A DNA stretch of 64,000 bases from Prevotella sp. (GCA_017445845.1 JAFSRY010000023.1:1-64000), one strand, 5' to 3'. Positions 52,237 to 62,220 are shown, numbered from the stretch's first letter. Made by a program: numbers and translations. The notes: generated from the sequence alone by a model not told the origin.

Positions 52237-54225
52237 GTGGAAAAAGAAAAATATAGACTCCTCAGCCAGATAGACAGTCCGGCTGACCTACGGAAGCTGA
52301 AGACTGAGCAGCTGCCGGAGGTATGCCGCGAACTGCGCGACGACATCATCAGCGAGGTGGCTGTCAACCCGGGGCACTTTGCCTCGTCGCTCGGTGTCGT
52401 GGAGCTGACGGTGGCACTGCACTACGTCTTCGACACGCCCAACGACCGCCTCGTATGGGACGTCGGACATCAGGCCTACGGACACAAGATACTGACCGGA
52501 CGGCGCGACCAGTTCTGCACCAACCGCAAGCTGGGCGGCATCCGTCCCTTCCCCTCCCCGCTTGAAAGCGAATACGACACGTTTGCCTGCGGACATGCGT
52601 CGAACAGCATCTCGGCAGCACTGGGAATGGCTGTGGCCATAAGAGAAAGAACCTCGTCCCAAACGACTCCCCTCTCGACCCCGCGGGAAACGAGCGACGG
52701 AAACCCGATGGGCGAAAACCCCAAGGGAACGGTGAAGACGGAAGGGCGGCCGGGGGCTAAGGTCGTAGCCATCATCGGCGACGGCGCGATGTCAGGCGGA
52801 CTGGCTTTCGAGGGCCTCAACAACGTCTCGTCGACCCCCAACGACCTGCTCATCATCCTCAACGACAACGACATGTCCATCGACCGGGCCGTCGGGGGAA
52901 TGGAGAAATACCTGCTGTCGCTCGACACCAACGAAACCTACAACCGGTTGCGCTTCAAAGCCTCGCAGTGGGCACGCTCCATCGGCGTCCTCAACGACGA
53001 GCGGCGCAAGGCCATGATACGCTTCAACAACTCGCTGAAGTCGGCGCTGTCACATCAGCAGAACATCTTCGAGGGCATGAACATACGCTACTTCGGACCC
53101 TTCGACGGACACAACGTCGTAGAAATCGTCCGCATCCTCCGAAGACTCAAGGACATGAAGGGTCCGAAGCTGCTCCACCTGCACACCACGAAGGGCAAAG
53201 GCTATGAGCCGGCGGAGAAGAGTGCCACCATCTGGCACGCGCCCGGTAAGTTCGACCCCGAGACGGGCGAGCGCCTCGTCGGCGACAACAAGAACAAGCC
53301 GCCGCGCTTCCAGGATGTCTTCGGACAGACGCTCGTTGAGCTGGCCAGGCAGAACCCGCGCATCGTAGGCGTCACACCGGCCATGCCGACCGGCTGCTCG
53401 ATGAACATCATGATGAAGGAGATGCCCGACCGCACCTTCGACGTGGGCATTGCCGAAGGACATGCCGTCACCTTCTCCGGCGGAATGGCGAAAGAAGGAC
53501 TGCAACCCTTCTGCAACATCTACTCGTCGTTTGCCCAGCGGGCCTACGACAACATCATCCACGACGTAGCGCTGCTCTCACTGCCCGTCGTCTTCTGTCT
53601 CGACCGCGCAGGACTCGTGGGCGAGGACGGACCGACCCATCACGGCATGTTCGACCTCGCAGCCCTCAGACCCGTACCCCATCTGACCATCGCCTCGCCA
53701 ATGGACGAACGCGAACTGCGCAACCTCATGTATACGGCTCAGTTGCCCGACCACGGACCCTTCGTCATCCGATATCCTCGCGGCAGCGGAACATGCACCG
53801 ACTGGCACTCTCCCTTCGAAGAGATACCCGTAGGCAAAGGCCGCCGGCTGCGCGACGGCAACGAGGTCGCCGTGCTCACCCTCGGACCCATCGGAGCCGT
53901 CGTCAGCACCATCGCCCAGGAGACTGGTGAGCAGACATCCTTTGCCCATTACGACATGCGATTCCTCAAACCGCTCGACGAAGACATCCTCGAAGAGGTG
54001 GGCAGCCGCTTCCAGCGCATCGTCACCATCGAAGACGGCGTCAGGAGTGGGGGCTTCGGCTCTGCCGTCCTCGAATGGATGAACGACCACGGCTACCATC
54101 CCGACATCATCCGCCTCGGCCTGCCCGACGAATTTGTGGAACACGGAACACCCGCCGAACTCTACCGCATCGTCGGACTCGACAAAGAAAGCATCATCAA
54201 GGCGATAACCCCTCCCAACCCATAA
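52237..54225 (+). CDS. dxs: 1-deoxy-D-xylulose-5-phosphate synthase
   Basis: A 662-residue thiamine-diphosphate enzyme that condenses pyruvate and glyceraldehyde 3-phosphate, the first step of the MEP isoprenoid route. It starts with GTG. Motifs: [20 protein letters not shown], the cofactor site [20 protein letters not shown], and [20 protein letters not shown]. Residues about 138-173, just before GDGAMSGG, form a Ser/Thr/Pro/Gly-rich insertion ([20 protein letters not shown]) not expected from typical Dxs proteins. It heads a unit with trkA and trkH (trkA begins three bases after its stop). Confidence 0.95.
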   Translation: MEKEKYRLLSQIDSPADLRKLKTEQLPEVCRELRDDIISEVAVNPGHFASSLGVVELTVALHYVFDTPNDRLVWDVGHQAYGHKILTGRRDQFCTNRKLGGIRPFPSPLESEYDTFACGHASNSISAALGMAVAIRERTSSQTTPLSTPRETSDGNPMGENPKGTVKTEGRPGAKVVAIIGDGAMSGGLAFEGLNNVSSTPNDLLIILNDNDMSIDRAVGGMEKYLLSLDTNETYNRLRFKASQWARSIGVLNDERRKAMIRFNNSLKSALSHQQNIFEGMNIRYFGPFDGHNVVEIVRILRRLKDMKGPKLLHLHTTKGKGYEPAEKSATIWHAPGKFDPETGERLVGDNKNKPPRFQDVFGQTLVELARQNPRIVGVTPAMPTGCSMNIMMKEMPDRTFDVGIAEGHAVTFSGGMAKEGLQPFCNIYSSFAQRAYDNIIHDVALLSLPVVFCLDRAGLVGEDGPTHHGMFDLAALRPVPHLTIASPMDERELRNLMYTAQLPDHGPFVIRYPRGSGTCTDWHSPFEEIPVGKGRRLRDGNEVAVLTLGPIGAVVSTIAQETGEQTSFAHYDMRFLKPLDEDILEEVGSRFQRIVTIEDGVRSGGFGSAVLEWMNDHGYHPDIIRLGLPDEFVEHGTPAELYRIVGLDKESIIKAITPPNP

Positions 54226-54228
54226 TAT

Positions 54229-55590
54229 ATGCGAATAGTCATCATCGGCGCTTACGCCATCGGAGTTCATCTGGCACGCATCCTCTCGCGAAGAAATGAA
54301 GACATCACCCTCATCGACGACGATGAGGAACGGCTGTCGCACATCGGAGGCGACCTCGACCTGCTGACCATTCAAGACAGGCCCAACAGCATACACACCC
54401 TGAAAGAGGCAGAAGTAAAGGGCGCCGACCTCGTCATCGCCGTCACTCCCGACGAGAACCTCAACACCAACTGCTGCATCCTCGCCAAAAGACTCGGTGC
54501 CAAGAAAACCGTCGCACGCATCAACAATGCAGAAGACCTCAAAGGCGACAACCCGAAGTTCTTCCAGGAACTGGGCATCGACTCACTCATCTATCCTGAG
54601 ATGCTGGCGGCTGAGGACATCAACAACGGACTGAAGATGTCGTGGGTGCGCCAGCGATGGGATGTACACGACGGTGCCCTCGTCATGCTCGGCATCAAGC
54701 TGCGCGAGACCTGCGAAATACTCAACCAGCCCCTCAGGCAAATCAGCGGACCGCAAGACCCCTTCCACATCGTGGCCATCAAACGAAAGGATGAAACCAT
54801 CATCCCCGGCGGTAACGACGAACTGAAACTCTACGACCTCGCCTACATCATGACGACGAAACCATACATCCCCTACGTCCGCAAGATTGTAGGCAAGGAG
54901 AAGTATGCCGACGTCAAGAACGTCATGATCATGGGTGGCGGCACGACCGCCGTCCGTGCCGTGCAGTCGATGCCGGAGTATATGTCGGCAAAGATTATCG
55001 AGATGGACCCGCAGCGGTGTGAGGAACTGAACAACATCCTCGAGACCAACCAGGCCCTCGTCATCAATGGCGACGGTCGCGACATACCGCTCCTCATCGA
55101 AGAGAACATCAGCAACACACAGGCCTTCGTGGCACTGACGGGCAATGCCGAAACCAACATCCTGGCGTGTCTGACCGCCAAGCGAATGGGTGTCCGAAAG
55201 ACCGTCGCCATGGTCGAGAACATCGACTATGTCAGCATGGCCGAAAGCCTCGACATCGGAACCATCGTCAACAAGAAAGTCATCGCCGCCAGCCATATCT
55301 ACCAGATGATGCTCGATGCCAACGTCATCAACGTGCGGTTCCTCATGACCGCCAATGCCGACGTGGCGGAGTTCATACCCGAAGAAGGCTCGCGCATCAC
55401 CAAGAAGCCCGTCAAAGAACTGGGACTGCCGCGTGGCGTGACCATCGGCGGCCTCGTCAGGGGCGAGGAAGGAATGCTCGTCTCGGGAAACACGCAGATA
55501 CAGCCCGGCGACTCCGTCATGGTGTTCTGCCACGGGGCTGACATGCAGAAAGTAGGAAAGCTGTTCGTCAAACCAACGCTGTTCGGATGA
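54229..55590 (+). CDS. trkA: Trk potassium uptake regulatory protein TrkA
   Basis: A 453-residue cytoplasmic gating subunit with two tandem RCK units. Each unit begins with a Rossmann nucleotide-binding fold: MRIVIIGAYAIGVHLARILS at the N terminus and VKNVMIMGGGTTAVRAVQSM near residue 229. Each ends with an RCK_C subdomain. The first glycine motif reads GAYAIG where GAGEVG is typical, a mild deviation. It binds NAD(H) or ATP and controls TrkH. It overlaps trkH by four bases (ATGA), which couples translation. Confidence 0.93.
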   Translation: MRIVIIGAYAIGVHLARILSRRNEDITLIDDDEERLSHIGGDLDLLTIQDRPNSIHTLKEAEVKGADLVIAVTPDENLNTNCCILAKRLGAKKTVARINNAEDLKGDNPKFFQELGIDSLIYPEMLAAEDINNGLKMSWVRQRWDVHDGALVMLGIKLRETCEILNQPLRQISGPQDPFHIVAIKRKDETIIPGGNDELKLYDLAYIMTTKPYIPYVRKIVGKEKYADVKNVMIMGGGTTAVRAVQSMPEYMSAKIIEMDPQRCEELNNILETNQALVINGDGRDIPLLIEENISNTQAFVALTGNAETNILACLTAKRMGVRKTVAMVENIDYVSMAESLDIGTIVNKKVIAASHIYQMMLDANVINVRFLMTANADVAEFIPEEGSRITKKPVKELGLPRGVTIGGLVRGEEGMLVSGNTQIQPGDSVMVFCHGADMQKVGKLFVKPTLFG

Positions 55591-57044
55591 TCAACCTCAA
55601 GACCATATACAAAGTACTCGGCACGCTGCTCTATATAGAGGCGTCGCTGATGGTATGCTGTCTGGGCGTGACGTTCTATTATCATGAGGATGACACGTTC
55701 ACCTTCCTCACCTCCGTCGCACTGACCCTGCTCTTTGCCATCATGCTGAAGTTCATGGGACGTGACAGCAACAACAACCTCTCACGGCGCGACGCCTACC
55801 TCGTCGTCACACTGTCGTGGATGCTCTTCAGCCTCTTCGGCGCCCTGCCCTTCCTCATCAGCGGATACATCAACAACTTCACCGATGCCTACTTCGAGTC
55901 GATGTCGGGCTTCAGCACCACCGGTGCCACCATCCTGACCGGACTCGACAGAATGCCGCACGGACTGCTCTTCTGGCGGTCGCTCACACAGTGGATAGGC
56001 GGACTCGGTATCGTCTTCTTCACCATTGCCCTGCTGCCCTCGATGGTCGGCGGCAGTGTGAAGGTCTTCGCCGCAGAGGCCACGGGACCCATCCGCTCGA
56101 AACTGCACCCGCGTCTGTCGACCAATGCCAAGTGGATATGGTCGGTCTACCTGTTCCTGACCTTAGCGTGCATCGGATGCTTCATCCTCTTCGGTGCCGA
56201 CTGGTTCGATGCCGTCAACTACGGCATGACGTCGACGGCAACAGGCGGCTTCGCCGTCCACGACGACAGTTCGCAGTTCTTCACCTCACCAGGCATCGAA
56301 TACACCTGCACGCTGTTCTGCTTCCTGGCTGGTATCAACTTCACCCTTTTCTATGCCAGCATCGCCAAGCTGAAGTTCAAGAACCTCTTCAAGAGTTCCG
56401 AGTTCAAACTCTATCTGCTGGCCACCGTCGCCTGCACGCTGGTCATCGCCGTCATCCTCTTCTTCGCCAACCACTACGATGCCGAAGAAGCCTTCCGCAC
56501 CAGTCTGTTCCAAGTGGTGACCTTCATCACGTCGACGGGACTCGTCAACGACAGTGCCGGCGAGTGGCCGCGCATCGTATGGGTCATCTTCGCCCTGCTG
56601 ATGGTGCTCGGCGGCTGCTCGGGCAGTACGAGTGGCGGCATCAAGTGTATCCGTGGCGTGATGCTCTGGAGAAACATCCGCAATGAGTTCCGACAGATAC
56701 TGCATCCCAATGCCGTGCTGCCCATGCGCATCGACGGCATGAACGTGCCGCAACAGAAACGTGTCACGCTGCTGGCATTCATCACGGCATACACCATCAT
56801 CTGCCTGCTGGCCTTCCTCGTACTCATCGCCGTGGGCATCGACAACACGAAGTCGGTCACCATCATCCTTAGCTGTATCGGCAACGTCGGACCGTCGCTG
56901 AGCATCGACGTCGGCACCAGCATGTCGTGGGCCACACTGCCCGCCGCCATCAAATGGATGTGCATGGGACTCATGCTCGTCGGCCGTCTCGAAATATTCT
57001 CCGTCCTCGTCATCTTCACACCAGCCTTCTGGAAGGAGAGTTGA
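55587..57044 (+). CDS. trkH: Trk potassium transporter membrane subunit TrkH
   Basis: A 485-residue inner-membrane potassium channel-like subunit with about 10-12 hydrophobic helices and the four P-loop repeats of the SKT family (SMSGFSTTGATILTGLD; YGMTSTATGGFAVHDDSS; TFITSTGLVNDSAGEWP; CIGNVGPSLSIDVGTS). Gly residues of the selectivity filter are visible in each. It imports potassium together with TrkA. c-di-AMP, made by the CdaA of this window, often inhibits Trk/Ktr systems in other bacteria; the link here is inference. Confidence 0.93.
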   Translation: MINLKTIYKVLGTLLYIEASLMVCCLGVTFYYHEDDTFTFLTSVALTLLFAIMLKFMGRDSNNNLSRRDAYLVVTLSWMLFSLFGALPFLISGYINNFTDAYFESMSGFSTTGATILTGLDRMPHGLLFWRSLTQWIGGLGIVFFTIALLPSMVGGSVKVFAAEATGPIRSKLHPRLSTNAKWIWSVYLFLTLACIGCFILFGADWFDAVNYGMTSTATGGFAVHDDSSQFFTSPGIEYTCTLFCFLAGINFTLFYASIAKLKFKNLFKSSEFKLYLLATVACTLVIAVILFFANHYDAEEAFRTSLFQVVTFITSTGLVNDSAGEWPRIVWVIFALLMVLGGCSGSTSGGIKCIRGVMLWRNIRNEFRQILHPNAVLPMRIDGMNVPQQKRVTLLAFITAYTIICLLAFLVLIAVGIDNTKSVTIILSCIGNVGPSLSIDVGTSMSWATLPAAIKWMCMGLMLVGRLEIFSVLVIFTPAFWKES

Positions 57045-57092
57045 TTTCTTTAACTTCCTTAACTTCTTTAACTTCAAATTAAAAAAAAAGAT

Positions 57093-58055
57093 ATGCAACC
57101 TCTAAAGTTTAACGCCTTGCTCAAACAAACCATTTGGGGCGGCGACAAAATCATCCCATTCAAGCAGTTGAACGAACAGTTGGAAAACGTTGGCGAAAGC
57201 TGGGAAATCAGCGGCGTCAAAGACAATGAAACCACCGTGAAGGACGGACCCTATGCCGGTCGCGCCCTGAACTCGCTGGTAGAAGAGCTGAAAGGAAAAC
57301 TCGTGGGACAGGAGAACTATGTGCGCTTCGGCAATGAGTTCCCCTTGCTCATCAAGTTCATCGATGCCCGTCAGGATCTCTCCATCCAGGTACATCCCAC
57401 CGACGAGATTGCCCACCGACAGGGCAAGAGCCGTGGAAAGACCGAGATGTGGTACCTGATGAAGTCGGATGCCGATGCCAAACTCTACAGTGGACTGAAG
57501 AAACAGATTACGCCCGAACAATACAAGGAAATGGTAGAGAACGACACCATCTGCGACGCATTGGCCCAATACCCTGTGAAAGAAGGCGACGTCTTCTTCC
57601 TGCCCGCCGGACGCATCCATGCCATCGGCACCGGCTGCTTCCTCGCCGAAATCCAACAGACCAGCGATGTCACCTACCGCATCTACGACTTCAAACGGAA
57701 GGATAAGAACGGCAACTATCGTGAGCTCCACACTAAGCTGGCGGCAGAAAGCATCAACTATAACGTCGAGAAGGACTATCGCACCAACTACACACCCGCG
57801 AAGAACCAGGGAGTGACACTCGTACAGTGCCCCTACTTCTGCACCGCTGTCTATGACCTCGACGAGCCTATGACTCTCGACTACTCCGAACTCGACTCCT
57901 TCGTCATCCTCATCGGCATGGAAGGAAAGGCAACGATTACCGACAACGAAGGCTATGAGTTCACACTGCAGGCCGGCGAAACCGTTCTCATCCCTGCTAC
58001 GACAAAAGAACTGAAAGTGGAAGGAACCCTGAAGTTCCTCGAAACCTACGTCTAA
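57093..58055 (+). CDS. manA: Class I mannose-6-phosphate isomerase
   Basis: A 320-residue cupin-fold zinc enzyme that interconverts mannose 6-phosphate and fructose 6-phosphate. Motifs: KQTIWGGDKIIPF, the zinc-binding QVHPTDEIAHRQGKSRGKTE, and VFFLPAGRIHAIGTGCFLAE. The short length is typical of the Bacillus-like type. It lies 48 bases after trkH; three 9-base copies of (C/T)TTAACTT(C) occupy the gap. An SPFH gene follows after 11 bases. Confidence 0.9.
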   Translation: MQPLKFNALLKQTIWGGDKIIPFKQLNEQLENVGESWEISGVKDNETTVKDGPYAGRALNSLVEELKGKLVGQENYVRFGNEFPLLIKFIDARQDLSIQVHPTDEIAHRQGKSRGKTEMWYLMKSDADAKLYSGLKKQITPEQYKEMVENDTICDALAQYPVKEGDVFFLPAGRIHAIGTGCFLAEIQQTSDVTYRIYDFKRKDKNGNYRELHTKLAAESINYNVEKDYRTNYTPAKNQGVTLVQCPYFCTAVYDLDEPMTLDYSELDSFVILIGMEGKATITDNEGYEFTLQAGETVLIPATTKELKVEGTLKFLETYV

Positions 58056-58066
58056 CTCCTGAAGCT

Positions 58067-59023
58067 ATGGAAACAAAAGAATTCAAATTCAAAGGGATGC
58101 TTGTTAACGGCTTCCTCATGCTGTTCGTCACATTGTTCCTGTTTGCCCTGGTGGGCTTTGCCGTCTACAAAGCCATCGACATTGAGAACGGATGGTATGG
58201 CGCCTTAGCCTTTCTGATTTTGGTCGTCGCCAGCATCATGAGCGCCGGCTTTGTGATGATTGAACCCGGCATGGCGCGTGTGATGATGTTCTTCGGACAG
58301 TATCGAGGCACCTTCGCCGAGGTCGGCTATCATTGGGTGAACCCATTCATCACCACCAAGAAACTCTCCATGCGTGCCCGTAACCTCGATGCCGAGCCTA
58401 TCAAGGTAAACGACAAAGTGGGTAATCCCGTGATGATCGGGATGGTACTCGTATGGAAACTCAAAGACACCTACAAGGCCATGTTCGAGATTGACTCCCA
58501 GACGATGGCGCAAGTCGTCGGCAACGGACAGGCCACCGTGGGCACTGACGTAGCCAGCGTGATGCGTGCCTTCGAGCGTTTCGTCAAGATACAGAGCGAC
58601 GCTGCCCTCCGACAGGTGGCTGGCCAGTATGCCTATGACGATACCGAGAACGACCATGACGAGCTGACCCTGCGCAGTGGCGGCGAGGAAATCAATCAGG
58701 AACTGGAGGCGAAACTCAACGAACGTCTCGACATGGCAGGCATCGAAGTGGTAGAAGCCCGCATCAACTATCTGGCTTATGCACCCGAGATTGCCGCCGT
58801 CATGTTGCGCCGCCAACAGGCCGCCGCCATCATCACCGCCCGCGAGAAGATTGTCGAAGGCGCCGTCTCGATGGTCAAGATGGCACTCGACAAACTGTCC
58901 GCAGAAAAGATTGTCGAACTCGACGACGAAAAGAAGGCAGCGATGGTCAGCAACCTCCTCGTTGTCCTCTGCGGCGACGACTCGGCACAACCCGTCGTCA
59001 ACACAGGCTCACTGAAAGAATGA
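58067..59023 (+). CDS. SPFH/band 7 domain membrane protein
   Basis: A 318-residue protein with two N-terminal hydrophobic helices (residues about 15-65), then an SPFH domain (YRGTFAEVGYHWVNPFITTK; GNPVMIGMVLVWKLKDTYKA) and a helical segment (AKLNERLDMAGIEVVEARIN). Stomatin/flotillin relatives form ring assemblies that organise membrane domains or hold proteases in check. No NfeD-like partner is adjacent. It probably shares the pmi transcript and is closed by a terminator hairpin. Confidence 0.88.
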   Translation: METKEFKFKGMLVNGFLMLFVTLFLFALVGFAVYKAIDIENGWYGALAFLILVVASIMSAGFVMIEPGMARVMMFFGQYRGTFAEVGYHWVNPFITTKKLSMRARNLDAEPIKVNDKVGNPVMIGMVLVWKLKDTYKAMFEIDSQTMAQVVGNGQATVGTDVASVMRAFERFVKIQSDAALRQVAGQYAYDDTENDHDELTLRSGGEEINQELEAKLNERLDMAGIEVVEARINYLAYAPEIAAVMLRRQQAAAIITAREKIVEGAVSMVKMALDKLSAEKIVELDDEKKAAMVSNLLVVLCGDDSAQPVVNTGSLKE

Positions 59024-59029
59024 AAAGTG

Positions 59030-59057
59030 AAGAGTGAAAAGTGAATTCACTCTTTTT
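59030..59057 (+). terminator. Terminator after the SPFH gene
   Basis: AAGAGTGAA (59030-59038) pairs with TTCACTCTT (59046-59054) around a seven-base loop, followed by TTT. It starts seven bases after the SPFH stop codon. Confidence 0.65.
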
Positions 59058-59133
59058 AACGTCTTTCCTTTGCAAGTTTTCGCATCAGTGGACGTTTTCT
59101 ATATATACATATTTATATATATAAGTGAAAACA

Positions 59134-60114
59134 ATGAAAACACTGAATCTTTGGAGAAGCATCCTCGTGATGGTCGCAGCCCTCTCCCTTGCCTCATGCC
59201 ACAGCGACGACGAAGCCGCAGGACCCACGGCAGAACAAATCAGCCAAGCCCTCTTCGACATGAAGGACACCTACGCCGGCACGCTGACGGCACATGTCAA
59301 GAACAGTTCCAACAAGCAGACGCTCATCGGACTCACCGCCACCTCTCACGAACAACTCATCCTGTCCATTCCGCTTGACCTCATTGCCGACCAGATAAAC
59401 GACAGGCAAGTGGCCGACCGCATCCGTGAGATAGGCTTTGCCGAAGTGATGGCCGACTACCAATTCATCCAGATTGACGACGGTACCGCCCACTTCCTCC
59501 TGCAGCCAAGAGTCATCCGCGGCGAAGACCTTCTCGCCGTGACACGCACCTCTGTCGTACAGTATCATGGACTGACACTGCTTTTCGACGCCAACTACGG
59601 CGGAACATTCAATAACTCCGACTCTTCGCTGCAGTTCAACATCTGTGTCAGTCAGATACTCCTCGACGGCAAAGCAGTCGAGGAGTTCCAACCCGTTGTT
59701 TTCAGCTTCAAGGGCAACACCATACTTCTTTCCCTGAACAACGAAGAAAGCAAACTCATCCCGCAGTGGATAGAAGGCCATTGGAGCCTGGATGAGCAAA
59801 TCTTCGACGGTGAAGTCCAAAGCCTTTCACCCGAGATCGTGTATATCTTCTCCGAGGGCAACTACCAGATCATCGACAATCTTGCCGACCCACTCCCCGG
59901 AAGAAGCGACATGGCTCATGGCCGGTATGCCTTCTATATGGACGACATTGCCGAAATCCACCTCTACATGGTAGAGTATCCCGAGGAAGCGCCCTTCACC
60001 GGACGCTACACCCACTATCAGGTGGTCGCCATCGACAGCAACACCCTCGTCCTGCGCCGAACCCACGATGGTCATACTACGACACTCAAGTTCAGCCGAA
60101 TTCTTTCTCAATGA
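59134..60114 (+). CDS. DUF4840-like lipoprotein
   Basis: A 326-residue protein with a lipobox (LSLASC, Cys near residue 22) followed by HSDDEAAGPTAEQISQALFD. The first domain (MKDTYAGTLTAHVKNSSNKQ onward) resembles the DUF4840 lipoproteins of Prevotella and Bacteroides; a second beta-rich part follows. Expected to be anchored in the outer membrane. The ATG at 59134 is preferred over a GTG nine bases upstream. No function is known. Confidence 0.6.
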   Translation: MKTLNLWRSILVMVAALSLASCHSDDEAAGPTAEQISQALFDMKDTYAGTLTAHVKNSSNKQTLIGLTATSHEQLILSIPLDLIADQINDRQVADRIREIGFAEVMADYQFIQIDDGTAHFLLQPRVIRGEDLLAVTRTSVVQYHGLTLLFDANYGGTFNNSDSSLQFNICVSQILLDGKAVEEFQPVVFSFKGNTILLSLNNEESKLIPQWIEGHWSLDEQIFDGEVQSLSPEIVYIFSEGNYQIIDNLADPLPGRSDMAHGRYAFYMDDIAEIHLYMVEYPEEAPFTGRYTHYQVVAIDSNTLVLRRTHDGHTTTLKFSRILSQ

Positions 60115-60155
60115 GTTCATCCATTCTCCCGGCCTTTGCGTAGGGTATCGTCCTG

Positions 60156-60175
60156 CCGGACATGGCTCTGTCCGG
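60156..60175 (+). terminator. Weak terminator after the DUF4840-like gene
   Basis: CCGGACA (60156-60162), loop of six, TGTCCGG (60169-60175), followed by TTTGAG. The short U-tract makes it weak. Confidence 0.4.
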
Positions 60176-60240
60176 TTTGAGAGAGTCATCGAAGCCGAGA
60201 ATATAGCGGGTGGCAATGCGATAGATTTAGTTGACAAGTT

Positions 60241-60261
60241 AACTAAAAGCATCACTTTTTC
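60241..60261. repeat. Left copy of a 21-bp inverted repeat
   Basis: Positions 60241-60261 are the exact reverse complement of 62230-62250. The right ten bases of this copy encode the last codons and stop of the DUF4435 gene. To its left lies a further imperfect palindrome (TTTAGTTGAC, AA, GTTAACTAAA, 60226-60247). Confidence 0.8.
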
Positions 60262-61250
60262 TGAAGAAAGGCGGCGACATCCTGTCGGATGCGCTGGAAG
60301 GGTGCGGAACGGAAGTAGCCGAGGTTGCGGCGCAGGGTTGCCTCTATGTTGCCGATGCTGCCGGTATAGCACGACAGTTCGTTGCGGCGTTGCGTGTTGT
60401 GCTGGCTCTGCCTGTTGATTTCCTGCTGCCGTTCGCGGATGAGCTGGTCGCAAATTTTCTTCAGCATCGGCACCACTACTTTGTCCATCAGGTGATGGCC
60501 TTGTATATATAAATAGGTAGTCTCGGGGGTGACGCCCAGACGTGCAAGGTCGTCTTTCACCTTCAGGTAGGTTTTCTTGGCCTCGGGATGTTTGCGCTGC
60601 AGCTGGTGTATCTTTGAACTGACTTTCCTTCGGATGTTGGCAATGATGTCGGGGGCGCGCTCTATGGTAAAGTGTCCTGTCTCGATGACGCGCAGGAAGT
60701 CGGTGATAGAGAACTCTGTATAGTCGGGACGCCGATAGTACCAGATGCTCCATACGAACAACGGGAAGACGGCCTGTGAATACTGCCGCAGGTATTCGTC
60801 GCAGTCGAAGAGCTGCCGGTCGTTCAGTGTGACCGCCACGCAGATGTCGCGCAGGGAAGGACCGTAGCATTGCAGGTTCTCGATGGCATAGGCATAGGTA
60901 TGGAAGACGTAGGGATTGGTGGTGACGATGTGCGACATGGCCGTTGCTCCTTGCTCCAGATAGTCGTAGTCGGCATCGACGCAGGCTATCATACTCTCCC
61001 CCACCCTTTCGGTGAGCATATTCATCAGGGCGGCCTTCTTGCCTCGCTCGAGCTTGCCGACCTTCGTGGGGAGCATCACCTCGAAGTATCGGGTGTCATC
61101 CTCGAAGTCGCCGAGCACCGAACGCCAAAAAAAGATGTCGTCGTAGGCCTCGACATAGGCTACGATGCGCCGCCGCGCCGTCTTCGGCCGAAGGCGGTTG
61201 GCAGCCTCGAAGTACTTCGACGATATGTTTTCTTTTAAGCTTGACGGCAT
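60252..61250 (-). CDS. DUF4435 TOPRIM-like protein (AriB-like)
   Basis: A 332-residue protein. The N-terminal half has the acidic residues of a TOPRIM-type nuclease: Glu34 in RRRIVAYVEAYDDIFFWRSV and the DxDxD run Asp92-Asp94-Asp96 in IACVDADYDYLEQG. This matches DUF4435, the effector family of PARIS (AriB), which is reported as a TOPRIM nuclease released when the ATPase partner senses a phage anti-restriction protein. The C-terminal third is basic and helical. It is downstream of an ABC-type ATPase gene (98-base gap), the order found in PARIS. An uncharacterised housekeeping role near nrdDG is the alternative. Confidence 0.75.
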   Translation of the reverse strand: MPSSLKENISSKYFEAANRLRPKTARRRIVAYVEAYDDIFFWRSVLGDFEDDTRYFEVMLPTKVGKLERGKKAALMNMLTERVGESMIACVDADYDYLEQGATAMSHIVTTNPYVFHTYAYAIENLQCYGPSLRDICVAVTLNDRQLFDCDEYLRQYSQAVFPLFVWSIWYYRRPDYTEFSITDFLRVIETGHFTIERAPDIIANIRRKVSSKIHQLQRKHPEAKKTYLKVKDDLARLGVTPETTYLYIQGHHLMDKVVVPMLKKICDQLIRERQQEINRQSQHNTQRRNELSCYTGSIGNIEATLRRNLGYFRSAPFQRIRQDVAAFLQKK

Positions 61251-61348
61251 TTACCAAATGAATTGGTCGTATGGTGGTTGAGTCGTTTAGGGCGGTTACC
61301 ACCAGAAAAGGGAATATCCCCAATCTACCAATCTACCAAACAACTTGT

Positions 61349-62167
61349 TTACTTGTCAGTGATATCGGAGACAGCGGTCACACAGTCCATCCAGCCATGC
61401 ATGATGACGGCAGGCGAATGGGTGGTGAGGAGGAGCTGGACATTGGGGTTGAGTTCCATGATGAGGTCGATGAGTCGCTCCTGCCAGTCGATATGCAGGC
61501 TCACCTCGGGTTCGTCGAGGAAGAGGACGTAGTTCTGGTTGTCTTCTACGAGCACGGTGAGCAGGATGGTCAGCATCTGCTTCTCGCCGCTGGAGAGCTG
61601 ATAGGGCACGAGTGTCTCTCCGATTTGTGAGAAGCGTATCTCGTTCTCCGTGCGTACGATGGTCTTGCCGGTATAGGAGAACAGGTCGTCGACGATGTCC
61701 TGGAAACGTGTCTTCCGTTGGGCTATCTCCTGTGCACGCCGGGCAGCATCGGGTGCTCCGCTCTGCAGGACCTCGATGATACGGTTGCCGATGTTCACCT
61801 GATAGTCCAAGTATTTCCGCTGCAGATGATAGAGTTGGAAGTCGAGGGCCGAAGAGATGCGTGTGTCAACATGAGCCATTGTCTCGTTGTCGAGCATCGG
61901 CGAGTCGAGGGTTCTGATGAGGTCGTAGCGTATCCATCGGGCATCGGCAGGATAGACATCCAAGTGGACGCCCTTGAGCAAATGGCTCGGAAACTCGCCG
62001 CCTGCCGACAGGCTCTTGACGACTTTGTTCAGGATAGTGCTCTTACCTTCGCCGTTGATACCACTGAGAATATTGACATGGCGGTTCAGGGGCCATACGA
62101 CATGCCGCTTACCACTCCACAGGGAGTCTATCTCAATCTTTTCGATGTATTCAGCGTATTTCTGCAT
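61349..62167 (-). CDS. ABC/SMC-type AAA ATPase (AriA-like)
   Basis: A 272-residue ATPase of the AAA_15/AAA_21 (OLD-like) group. Walker A is GINGEGKST (36-44); the signature is LSSGEKQML (191-199); Walker B is VLFLDEP (214-220, Glu219) with the D-loop EVSLH; the switch His250 is in LLTTHSPAVI. The middle helical segment is short, so the protein is smaller than typical AriA or OLD ATPases. It starts 17 bases from its predicted transcription start and is followed by the DUF4435 gene. Together they look like a compact PARIS-type pair, with this protein as the sensor ATPase. Confidence 0.8.
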   Translation of the reverse strand: MQKYAEYIEKIEIDSLWSGKRHVVWPLNRHVNILSGINGEGKSTILNKVVKSLSAGGEFPSHLLKGVHLDVYPADARWIRYDLIRTLDSPMLDNETMAHVDTRISSALDFQLYHLQRKYLDYQVNIGNRIIEVLQSGAPDAARRAQEIAQRKTRFQDIVDDLFSYTGKTIVRTENEIRFSQIGETLVPYQLSSGEKQMLTILLTVLVEDNQNYVLFLDEPEVSLHIDWQERLIDLIMELNPNVQLLLTTHSPAVIMHGWMDCVTAVSDITDK

Positions 62168-62188
62168 AGCTTTAAGGATTTAGCACTG

Positions 62189-62220
62189 CAAATATAGAGG
62201 AAAAAACGGGAACAACCAAA
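62189..62220 (-). promoter_or_regulatory. Promoter of the ATPase-DUF4435 pair
   Basis: On the minus strand TTTG (62220-62217) and TATATTTG (62196-62189) with a 20-base spacer. It lies inside the right inverted repeat, so the pair carries its own promoter. Confidence 0.65.

Noticed and set aside
54583..55533. 316-codon minus-strand frame opposite trkA
   Set aside because: trkA is unambiguous, with two RCK units; the mirror frame is His/Asp-rich and featureless.
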